Of a stretch of 12,533 nucleotides of DNA, positions 7,107 to 12,006 are shown piece after piece; the stretch's first letter is position 1; each line of letters starts with the position of its first letter. The stretch is taken from positions 1 to 12,533 of the forward strand of contig CALRHW010000014.1 in the NCBI GenBank assembly GCA_943359555.1. Direction: 5' to 3'. Under the pieces are notes generated by a model that saw only the letters and a program-made list of their open reading frames with translations, was not told where the DNA came from and searched no databases. Origin of the DNA: Parcubacteria group bacterium. GTDB lineage: Bacteria > Patescibacteriota > Minisyncoccia > Phycocordibacterales > CALRHW01. The position numbers and the translations under genes are program-made.

Positions 7107-7124
7107 ATGATTGCTGTTAAATGA
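7107..7124 (+). CDS. possible five-codon leader peptide overlapping the map start
   Basis: ATG 7107 reads M-I-A-V-K then TGA 7122-7124. The TGA overlaps the map ATG (7121-7123) as ATGA, the arrangement typical of translational re-initiation. The predicted promoter would place this ATG almost at the 5' end of the mRNA. Against it: frames this short occur by chance, and TGA is otherwise not used as a stop in this window. Confidence 0.2.
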   Translation: MIAVK

Positions 7125-7894
7125 TTACTATTAAAACAAAAGAAGAAATAGAGATTCTCGCAGAAGGCGGAAAACGTCTAGCTTTTATTTTGCAAAAACT
7201 CGCTAAAATGGTTGCTCCGGGAGTGTCTACAAAAGAGCTGGATACCTGTGCTCAAGAGCTTGCTCTGGCTGGTGGCGATACGCCTTCTTTCCTTCATTAT
7301 CAGCCAGATGGAGCAAAACGCCCTTATCCAGCGAGTCTTTGCGTTTCTCTAAACGACGAGGTGGTTCACGGTATTCCAAATGAAAAATCACGCAAACTGA
7401 AAGACGGCGACATCGTGAGCTTGGATATGGGAATTGTTCATAAAGGACTCATCACTGATTCGGCTGTGACTGTGATTGTTGGAAAAGGCGACGCTCAGGC
7501 GCGTAAACTTTTGAAAGTGACTCGCGATGCTCTGCAAAAAGGAATAGAAGCTGCGCGTGGTGGAAATAGGGTGGGCGACATCGGGAACGCCATTGAAACT
7601 TTTGTAGCACCACACGGTTTTTCTCACGCAGAAGGTCTTGCTGGTCACGGCGTAGGTTATGCTGTGCATGAAGATCCTTATGTGCCAAACACAGGCAAAG
7701 CAGGCGAGGGCGTTGTGCTTAAGGCGGGAATGGTAATCGCGATAGAACCAATGTTAAACGAAGGAACTGGGAAAATAAAACTAGATCAAGACGGATATAC
7801 TTTTCGGACAAGAGATGGAAAACGAAGCGCGCATTTTGAGCACACCATTGTAATCACAGATGGTGAGCCGATTGTTTTGACTAAACATAAGTAG
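7121..7894 (+). CDS. map: methionine aminopeptidase, type I
   Basis: The enzyme removes the initiator Met from nascent proteins. The 257-residue protein begins MITIKTKEEIEIL, matching the family's 'I.IKT.EEIE.M', which fixes this start. All expected catalytic and metal residues are present: H83 (VVHGIPN), D102 (SLDMG), D113 (LITDSA), H176 (GHGVG), E209 (AIEPM) and E240 (HFEHT). HYQPDGAKRPYPASLCVS (59-76) is a little longer than the usual 'GY..FP.S.C.S' segment. In most bacteria secY-adk-map is followed by infA and rpmJ; here a palindromic element begins within the stop codon instead. Confidence 0.96.
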   Translation: MITIKTKEEIEILAEGGKRLAFILQKLAKMVAPGVSTKELDTCAQELALAGGDTPSFLHYQPDGAKRPYPASLCVSLNDEVVHGIPNEKSRKLKDGDIVSLDMGIVHKGLITDSAVTVIVGKGDAQARKLLKVTRDALQKGIEAARGGNRVGDIGNAIETFVAPHGFSHAEGLAGHGVGYAVHEDPYVPNTGKAGEGVVLKAGMVIAIEPMLNEGTGKIKLDQDGYTFRTRDGKRSAHFEHTIVITDGEPIVLTKHK

Positions 7895-8012
7895 CAAAAA
7901 TAAATAAATAGCGTTTGAAAAGCGCGCGTAAATCCCTGCTGGGATTTCTGCTCCGCTCGGCGCCGTCGCGCCTGTGCGAGTCTTTTCAAACGCTATTTAT
8001 TTATTTTTGCTA
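7892..8012 (-). repeat. branched palindromic element, copy 1
   Basis: The outer arms 7892-7922 and 7982-8012 are a perfect 31-bp inverted repeat; the left arm begins with the map stop TAG. The 59-base centre (7923-7981) read on the minus strand matches the centre of copy 3. A 34-base GC-rich block (7981 down to 7948) differs at one base and contains the hairpin GGCGC-GACG-GCGCC. It is followed by a second hairpin of 7 bp with loop AGCA (arms 7941-7947 and 7930-7936) and ACGCGCG. The hairpin downstream of map, with T-rich arms, could also end transcription. Confidence 0.9.
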
Positions 8013-8035
8013 TCTACTGTTTTAATAAAATCAAT

Positions 8036-8157
8036 TCATAAAATAAGACAAGGTATCTCAAAAATGGGGTCGCGAGGCTGTCGAGCCGAGCGCTTCAGGA
8101 TTTTTTAAGCTTCAAAAAATCCGTACCTTTTTTGAGATACCTTGTCTTATTTTGTGA
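8036..8157 (+). repeat. branched palindromic element, copy 2 (diverged)
   Basis: The arms 8040-8064 and 8129-8153 are a perfect 25-bp inverted repeat that extends four more pairs outward (one G-U) to 8036/8157. The centre 8065-8128 is a diverged form of the same core: TCGCG-AGG, hairpin GGCT-GTCG-AGCC (8076-8087), GCCGAGCG (8085-8092, shared exactly with copy 3), CAG, and a second hairpin GGATTTTTT/AAAAAATCC (8098-8122). Arm sequence is unrelated to copies 1 and 3. It lies 23 bases after copy 1, core in the opposite orientation, and directly before the ndk promoter. Confidence 0.85.
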
Positions 8158-8158
8158 C

Positions 8159-8187
8159 TTGTATTTTTTAAGACATTTCCCTATACT
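8159..8187 (+). promoter_or_regulatory. promoter of ndk, leaderless arrangement
   Basis: TTGTAT (8159-8164) and TATACT (8182-8187) are separated by 17 bp. The predicted transcription start is 8194, exactly the A of the ndk ATG. There is no Shine-Dalgarno sequence. The -35 box starts two bases after the outer arm of palindromic copy 2, so that element insulates ndk from map transcription. Confidence 0.6.
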
Positions 8188-8193
8188 TACAAA

Positions 8194-8808
8194 ATGACAA
8201 AAAATTCACACCCAAAAAATGAGCGAACGCTCGTGATCATCAAGCCAGACGGAGTTCAACGCACACTTATCGGAGAAATTATAAAACGCTATGAGCGTGT
8301 CGGACTCAAGCTCGTCGCAGTAAAAATGCTCGTGCCGACCGCAGAGCAAATAGAAAAACATTACACACTAGACCCCAACTGGCGTCGTCTTGCTGGTGAA
8401 AAAAGAATTAAATCCGCACGCGACAAAGGAGAAAAACCGCCATCAGAAGACCCACTAGAAATTTCTCGCGTAGTTTTAGAGTCTTTGAAAAAATATATGA
8501 CAAGTGGACCAGTTATTTCTATGGTTTGGGAAGGCGCACACGCTGTCGCTATTGTGCGAAAAGTAACTGGAGGCACAGAGCCACTTAGTACCGACGTTGG
8601 AACTATCCGTGGTGACTTTGTAGTGGATTCATACACAATGGCCGACGTAGACGGACGCTCCGTGCGCAACCTTGTCCACGCTTCTAGCTCTGTTTCCGAG
8701 GCAAATGACGAAATAAAGCACTGGTTTAGCGACGCTGAATTGTCAGATTATAGGCTTATTCAAGAAGCTATCCTTTACGATGTAAATTTAGACGGTATTT
8801 TGGAATAA
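8194..8808 (+). CDS. ndk: nucleoside diphosphate kinase with two insertions
   Basis: The enzyme transfers phosphate from NTPs to NDPs through a phospho-histidine. ERTLVIIKPDGVQRTLIGEII (10-30) is the canonical start and GTIRGDF (136-142) a hallmark. The catalytic His is H162 in NLVHASSSVSEA, where the usual HxSDS is HASSS. At 204 residues it is much longer than the usual ~140. About 40 charged residues (near 60-101, DPNWRRLAG to LKKYM) sit between the helix before H56 and TSGPVISMVWEG. About eight extra residues (YTMADVDG, 147-154) precede the active site. Transcription looks monocistronic, from a promoter abutting the start. Confidence 0.93.
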   Translation: MTKNSHPKNERTLVIIKPDGVQRTLIGEIIKRYERVGLKLVAVKMLVPTAEQIEKHYTLDPNWRRLAGEKRIKSARDKGEKPPSEDPLEISRVVLESLKKYMTSGPVISMVWEGAHAVAIVRKVTGGTEPLSTDVGTIRGDFVVDSYTMADVDGRSVRNLVHASSSVSEANDEIKHWFSDAELSDYRLIQEAILYDVNLDGILE

Positions 8809-8945
8809 TTTCGCTTGAAATTACAAAAACTAGACTCGCTCTAAAACCCACGCCAGCTCTTAAAGCATTTTTTCTCATTTTTTGGCGAAAAGTATTGCGT
8901 TCGTTTTTCTTTTGTATCACAATGCGGAAAAGTGCGTGAAAAAAC
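8809..8945 (+). other. intergenic stretch after ndk, no recognisable gene
   Basis: I see no credible gene, tRNA or strong hairpin in this 137-base stretch. CGCCA and TGGCG flank a T-rich segment (near 8851 and 8882), but the loop is too long for a convincing terminator. A 66-codon frame on the minus strand crosses it, but it overlaps ndk and resembles nothing known. Confidence 0.5.
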
Positions 8946-8973
8946 TTGTAAAAAGGAACGGTGGGCATATAAT
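8946..8973 (+). promoter_or_regulatory. promoter of the structured RNA candidate
   Basis: TTGTAA (8946-8951) and a perfect TATAAT (8968-8973) are separated by 16 bp. Seven bases past the -10 box the predicted start is A8980. This is the first base of the 14-bp closing stem of the RNA candidate. No open reading frame starts near this point. Confidence 0.65.
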
Positions 8974-8979
8974 TATTAC

Positions 8980-9105
8980 AGGGTTATTTGGGATATTATC
9001 TAGATTAAATAAATATTCAGGGAGTCAATGATAATTTTACACCTTGGTGTAAAATTTCGGACACCCACCTAGCTAAACACTAGGGCAATGTTCTCGAGTA
9101 ACCCT
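8980..9105 (+). ncRNA. structured non-coding RNA candidate, 6S-like layout or aptamer
   Basis: A 14-bp closing stem pairs 8980-8993 (AGGGTTATTTGGGA) with 9092-9105, using Watson-Crick and G-U pairs only. Inside are an unpaired A/T-rich strand (8994-9019), an arm where GGGAGTC (9020-9026) pairs with GACACCC (9060-9066) around one A-A mismatch and is capped by a perfect 11-bp hairpin (9033-9043 with 9046-9056), and a small hairpin CCTAG/CTAGG (9068-9072 with 9080-9084). Closing stem, large bubble with a small 3'-side hairpin and apical arm resemble 6S RNA, but I recognise no conserved 6S sequence. A three-way-junction riboswitch for the next gene is the alternative. The 5' end agrees with the promoter prediction. 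Confidence 0.5.
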
Positions 9106-9140
9106 AATTAAGATATCCGCGCAAGCGGATGTTTTAATTA
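9105..9140 (+). terminator. hairpin with GCAA loop, possible terminator of the RNA candidate
   Basis: TAATTAA-gat-ATCCGC pairs with GCGGAT-gtt-TTAATTA around a GCAA loop (9121-9124). The six inner pairs are GC-rich and the three central positions are G-U or A-U pairs, giving a continuous 16-bp stem. The 3' side (GTTTTAATTA) is T-rich but has only a four-T run, so it would be a weak intrinsic terminator. It starts at the last base of the RNA's closing stem. Confidence 0.5.
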
Positions 9141-9154
9141 AGAGTAAAAAAAGT

Positions 9155-9160
9155 TACAAT
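9155..9160 (+). promoter_or_regulatory. -10 box before the membrane protein gene
   Basis: TACAAT ends eight bases before the GTG start at 9168, so the predicted transcription start (about 9167) gives a leaderless mRNA beginning at or next to GTG. The -35 region overlaps the 3' arm of the preceding hairpin and is not well conserved. Confidence 0.4.
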
Positions 9161-9167
9161 TAGAATC

Positions 9168-9599
9168 GTGATACTAAAAAAACCATTTTTTCCGTTTTTG
9201 TTTCTACTCGTTTTGGTCATCGGGGTACTTCAACAGTTTGCAGTCTATTACTATTGGTATTGGCTTTATGTTTGGTTTGATATTCTTATGCATTTTCTCG
9301 GCGGTTTTTGGTTTGGCTTTTCTACGCTCTGGATTTTATTTTTTTCTGGTTATTTAAAAATTCCAGACCGAAAGACGTTTGGATTTTTTGTTCTAGTCGC
9401 ATTTTGTAGCTCTATCAGTGTTGGAATAGCTTGGGAGATTTTTGAATACATTGCAGGAGTAACATCTTTTGTAGATGGTTATGTTTTTGATACCGTAAAG
9501 GATTTAATAATGGATACTTTTGGGGGCATTGTTTCTGCGATTTTTTTGTACAAAGCATATCAAAAACAAATAATTAAAAATAATAATGTCATCTCTTAA
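9168..9599 (+). CDS. small integral membrane protein, function unknown
   Basis: The 143-residue protein has about four hydrophobic segments (near 8-28, 32-60, 71-95 and 110-128). Polar residues are conserved-looking and clustered: D38-x3-H42 with GG 45-46, WEIFE (89-93), and DT-x2-D-x3-D-x2-G (108-119). This D/H...WE..E...DT..D...D..G pattern resembles the DUF2238/VanZ-like group of small membrane proteins, which suggests a buried metal or polar substrate site; the family assignment is tentative. The start is GTG. The end overlaps the next gene by 14 bases, so the two are probably co-translated. Confidence 0.75.
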   Translation: MILKKPFFPFLFLLVLVIGVLQQFAVYYYWYWLYVWFDILMHFLGGFWFGFSTLWILFFSGYLKIPDRKTFGFFVLVAFCSSISVGIAWEIFEYIAGVTSFVDGYVFDTVKDLIMDTFGGIVSAIFLYKAYQKQIIKNNNVIS

Positions 9600-10956
9600 A
9601 CTAACATTTTGTACAGGAGTGGGCACTGTTACAGGTGCAAATTTTTTACTTGAAAGTGACAAAACAAAAATTCTTATTGATTGCGGACTAATGCAAGGAA
9701 GCCACACCGCCGACGAAGAAAACAGGAAAGATTTTACATACGATCCACGCACTATTGATATGCTTTTTGTTACCCACGCACATATAGACCATATCGGTAG
9801 AATTCCAAAACTCGTGCGTGACGGTTTTAAAGGAATAATTTACTCCACTCTTGAGACAAAAGAAATCGCAAAATTAATGCTCTTGGACGCGGTCAAGATT
9901 ATTGAGATGGAATCTAAAACAAATGGAAAATCTCCGATGTATTTTGATGTTGACGTCAATCAGACTTTTACGCTCTGGCAGACTATTCCTTATCATCAGG
10001 AAAAATCTGTCACAAGTGATTTCAAAGTTTATTTAAAAGATGCTGGACATGTGCTCGGTTCGGCTATTTATGAGGTGACTTACAATGGTAAAAAGCTTGT
10101 CTTTTGCAACGATTTGGGTAATTCTCCCGCAATGTTACTGCGTGATACAGAGCCTGTGACCGACGCTGATTATTTGATAATGGACAGCGTCTACGGTGAC
10201 AGAAATCATGAGAGTAAAGAGTCGGCAGACAACAGACTTGAGACTCTTATAAAAGAAACTGTCGCGCGAAACGGTGTTCTTGTCATTCCATCTTTTTCTC
10301 TTGAAAGAACACAGGTAATTCTTTATAAAATAAATAATATGATTGAGGACGGCGTTGTCCGTCAAGTACCTGTGTATTTGGATTCTCCGCTCGCTATTAA
10401 AATTACTGAAATCTATAGGCGTCCCAGCTCGGTTGCTTTTTTTAATGAAGCGACACAAAAAGATATTGCAGGAGGTGATCACATTTTTGATTTTCCTAAA
10501 TTAAAAAATGTTATGCGAAGTGAAGATTCGCGTGCGATAGTACACACATCAAATCCAAAAATAATTATTGCGGGCTCTGGAATGAGTAGCGGTGGGCGAG
10601 TGCTAGGACACGAAGCGCTCTATTTGCCTGATGAAAAAAATACAGTTGTGCTGATTGGTTATCAAGCTATCGGTACTTTTGGTAGACAGCTTCAAGATGG
10701 TGTAAAAGAGGTAATGATAAAAGGCGAAAAAATCACAGTGCGAGCACACATTGAAAATATTTCAGGATATTCTGCGCATAAAGACTCTGATCATTTAGTG
10801 GAATTTGTAGAACAGACGAGTGCGACCGTGAAAAAAGTTTTTGTCGTGCTCGGTGAGCCAAAGTCCGGACTTTTTCTAGTGCAACGACTGCGGGATTCTT
10901 TTGGAGTGGATGCTCTGTATCCTGAGAGGGGGAAGGTGTATGAGTTGCCGTGTTAA
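9586..10956 (+). CDS. metallo-beta-lactamase/beta-CASP ribonuclease (CPSF73/YSH1-like)
   Basis: The 456-residue protein is a complete beta-CASP nuclease of the type related to bacterial TTHA0252 and CPSF73. TGVGTVTGANFLL begins the lactamase fold. The metal ligands are H64-x-H66-x-D68-H69 (THAHIDHIGRIP), H155 (DAGHVLGSA) and D176 (NDLG). The beta-CASP domain spans about 205-385, with IPSFSLERTQ (234-243), VYLDSPLA (263-270) and AGSGMSSGGRVLGH (329-342). H398 in AHIENISGYSAHKD is motif C at the return to the lactamase domain. It probably processes or degrades RNA in the cytoplasm. There is no KH extension. The start lies inside the end of the membrane gene. Confidence 0.93.
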   Translation: MSSLKLTFCTGVGTVTGANFLLESDKTKILIDCGLMQGSHTADEENRKDFTYDPRTIDMLFVTHAHIDHIGRIPKLVRDGFKGIIYSTLETKEIAKLMLLDAVKIIEMESKTNGKSPMYFDVDVNQTFTLWQTIPYHQEKSVTSDFKVYLKDAGHVLGSAIYEVTYNGKKLVFCNDLGNSPAMLLRDTEPVTDADYLIMDSVYGDRNHESKESADNRLETLIKETVARNGVLVIPSFSLERTQVILYKINNMIEDGVVRQVPVYLDSPLAIKITEIYRRPSSVAFFNEATQKDIAGGDHIFDFPKLKNVMRSEDSRAIVHTSNPKIIIAGSGMSSGGRVLGHEALYLPDEKNTVVLIGYQAIGTFGRQLQDGVKEVMIKGEKITVRAHIENISGYSAHKDSDHLVEFVEQTSATVKKVFVVLGEPKSGLFLVQRLRDSFGVDALYPERGKVYELPC

Positions 10957-10963
10957 ATAGATG

Positions 10964-11082
10964 AAAGCGGATGGAAAAAGTGCGTTTGCGAAGACTCGCG
11001 CAGGCGCGACGGCGCCGAGCGGAGCAGAAAAATCAGCAGATTTTTACGCGTGCTTCGCAAACACACTTTTTCCATCCGCTTT
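10964..11082 (+). repeat. branched palindromic element, copy 3
   Basis: The arms 10964-10993 and 11053-11082 pair over 30 bp with a single C-A mismatch (C10983). The centre 10994-11052 is 59 bases long, as in copy 1. It has the 34-base block 10994-11027 (27 of 34 bases G or C) with hairpin GGCGC-GACG-GCGCC (11003-11016), then hairpin AAAAATC-AGCA-GATTTTT (11028-11045) and ACGCGTG. The inner 12 bases of the arms resemble copy 1 (GCGTTTG..AAG), while the outer ~18 do not. It lies seven bases after the MBL nuclease stop. Confidence 0.9.
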
Positions 11083-11099
11083 GATTTATTTTTCTAGGT

Positions 11100-11128
11100 T
11101 TGTTACAATCTTTAATACTTGTGATAGT
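11100..11128 (+). promoter_or_regulatory. possible promoter of the coiled-coil gene
   Basis: TTGTTA (11100-11105) and GATAGT (11123-11128) are 17 bp apart, predicting a start near 11135, ten bases before ATG 11145. An overlapping TACAAT (11104-11109) is an alternative -10 box. Neither is strong. Confidence 0.3.
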
Positions 11129-11144
11129 GTCCGCGAAATATTTT

Positions 11145-11384
11145 ATGAAAAAAAGAAACCTTATTAAAAAAATGACAATTGAAGATCTTGCAATAATTAC
11201 CCAAAAGGCTTTCGGTAGTTTGGAAGAATATATAGGTAGACGATTTGAGGGAGTTGATAAACGTTTTGATCAAATGGATCTGCGTTTTGATAAGCTGGAG
11301 TTTCGGGTAGACGGTTATGATCGTCGCCTAGACAATCTAGAAGACAAAATGCGTATTGTGAATACAAAACTTGGTTTGGCATAA
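11145..11384 (+). CDS. small coiled-coil protein, function unknown
   Basis: From ATG 11145 the protein has 79 residues; ATG 11172 (MTIEDLAII) is an equally good start, giving 70. In-frame TTG 11100 would add 15 hydrophobic residues but overlaps promoter-like sequence. A short helix (TIEDLAIITQKAFGSLEEYI) is followed by heptad repeats: RFEGVDKRFDQMD, LRFDKLE, FRVDGYD, RRLDNLE, DKMRIVN. Arg and hydrophobic residues recur every seven positions, so a parallel coiled coil is expected. No enzymatic motif or clear membrane segment is seen in the 79-residue form. Similar short 'GVDKRFD' proteins are, from memory, common in CPR genomes without a known role. Confidence 0.7.
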   Translation: MKKRNLIKKMTIEDLAIITQKAFGSLEEYIGRRFEGVDKRFDQMDLRFDKLEFRVDGYDRRLDNLEDKMRIVNTKLGLA

Positions 11385-11400
11385 AATTTTACAGCAAGGC

Positions 11401-11434
11401 AAACAAAAAAGACCCGCGTGGGTCTTTTTTGTTT
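11401..11434. terminator. bidirectional intrinsic terminator
   Basis: A perfect 15-bp inverted repeat (11401-11415 and 11420-11434) has loop GCGT, a GACCC/GGGTC core and an A6 tract mirrored by a T6 tract. On either strand the hairpin is followed by TTTTTTGTTT. It serves the coiled-coil gene on the plus strand and rplT on the minus strand, and it covers two bases of the rplT stop codon. Confidence 0.93.
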
Positions 11435-11777
11435 ATTTTACATTTTTTACCAATCTTTCAAATGTTTCAGGATTTTTGTCTGCTAGAGTCGCGAGGATTT
11501 TTCTGTCTACTAGAATACCTTTCTTTTTTAAAGCACCAATAAATTTACTGTAAGAAACGCCGTGTACTTCAAGTCCAGCATTGATACGCACTGTCCAGAG
11601 TTTTCGGAAATCATTTTTCTTGTCTCGTCTGTGTGCAAAAGAATATGCTCCAGCGTGTGAGAGAGCTTCGTATGCCTGCCTTTCTTTTGTAGAACGTCCA
11701 AAACGAAAACCTTTTACTTGTTTCAGTACGTTTCTTCGTGTTTTTAATGCATTTACTGCTTTTTTAACTCTTGTCAT
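11433..11777 (-). CDS. rplT: 50S ribosomal protein L20 (bL20)
   Basis: The 114 residues match L20 (115-120). It starts MTRVKKAVNALKTRRNVLK (usual 'R.K.GV.AR.RRKK.LK.AKG'), then KGFRFGRSTKERQAYEALSHAGAYSFAHRRDKK, DFRKLWTVRINAG and KFIGALKKKGILVDRKILATLA, all family blocks. L20 is needed early in 50S assembly and in many bacteria represses its own operon. It is the last gene of infC-rpmI-rplT, 21 bases after rpmI, and no Shine-Dalgarno sequence precedes it. Confidence 0.98.
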   Translation of the reverse strand: MTRVKKAVNALKTRRNVLKQVKGFRFGRSTKERQAYEALSHAGAYSFAHRRDKKNDFRKLWTVRINAGLEVHGVSYSKFIGALKKKGILVDRKILATLADKNPETFERLVKNVK

Positions 11778-11798
11778 TGTGGTTATTATTTAAATTGA

Positions 11799-11984
11799 TT
11801 ACATATTTACTAGGTAACGGCTTCTAGTTTTGTTGTTCATTATAAAAGTTACGCCACGCTTTTTTGCAAGTTGACCACGTCCACTTTCTTTTGAATTAAA
11901 ATGGTTTTGTCCAGTTTTACGCGCAATAAGCTTGCCGTTTTTTGTGAGCTTTAGTCTTTTTGCAAATGATTTGTTTGTTTTCAT
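11799..11984 (-). CDS. rpmI: 50S ribosomal protein L35 (bL35)
   Basis: The 61-residue basic protein begins MKTNKSFAKRLKLTKNGKLIARKTGQNHF, matching L35 'MKTHKGAAKRFK.TG.GK..R..A...H....K', and ends with RSRYLVNM. Family length is 62-66. It lies between infC and rplT as in most bacteria. Only 22 bases separate it from infC, which leaves no room for the L20-binding attenuator leader known in Bacillus between those genes. Confidence 0.97.
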   Translation of the reverse strand: MKTNKSFAKRLKLTKNGKLIARKTGQNHFNSKESGRGQLAKKRGVTFIMNNKTRSRYLVNM

Positions 11985-12006
11985 GTTTTTATTTTTTTGT
12001 GCCCCG

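Noticed and set aside
7892..8157. Palindromes as integron attC sites or a CRISPR array
   Set aside because: There are no attC core sites (GTTRRRY/RYYYAAC), no integrase, no regular short repeats with spacers and no cas genes.
8851..8886. CGCCA/TGGCG inverted repeat after ndk as a terminator
   Set aside because: It is only five pairs around a loop of more than 20 bases, and the T-runs lie inside the loop rather than after the stem.
8768..8968. 66-codon reading frame on the minus strand after ndk
   Set aside because: It overlaps the 3' end of ndk, resembles no family I know, has no promoter or start context, and runs over the promoter of the RNA candidate.
8980..9105. Known RNA classes: tRNA, tmRNA, RNase P, SRP RNA, hammerhead or common riboswitches
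   Set aside because: I found none of the conserved strings of these classes (for example GGTTCGA, GAGGAAAGTCC, CTGATGA/GAAA). A remote 6S RNA could not be excluded because it is defined mainly by shape.
10961..11167. 68-codon reading frame running through palindromic copy 3 on the plus strand
   Set aside because: Almost all of it is the palindrome, so its amino acids reflect the repeat (AGATAPSGAEKS-like). It is more likely a chance frame in a repeat than a gene.
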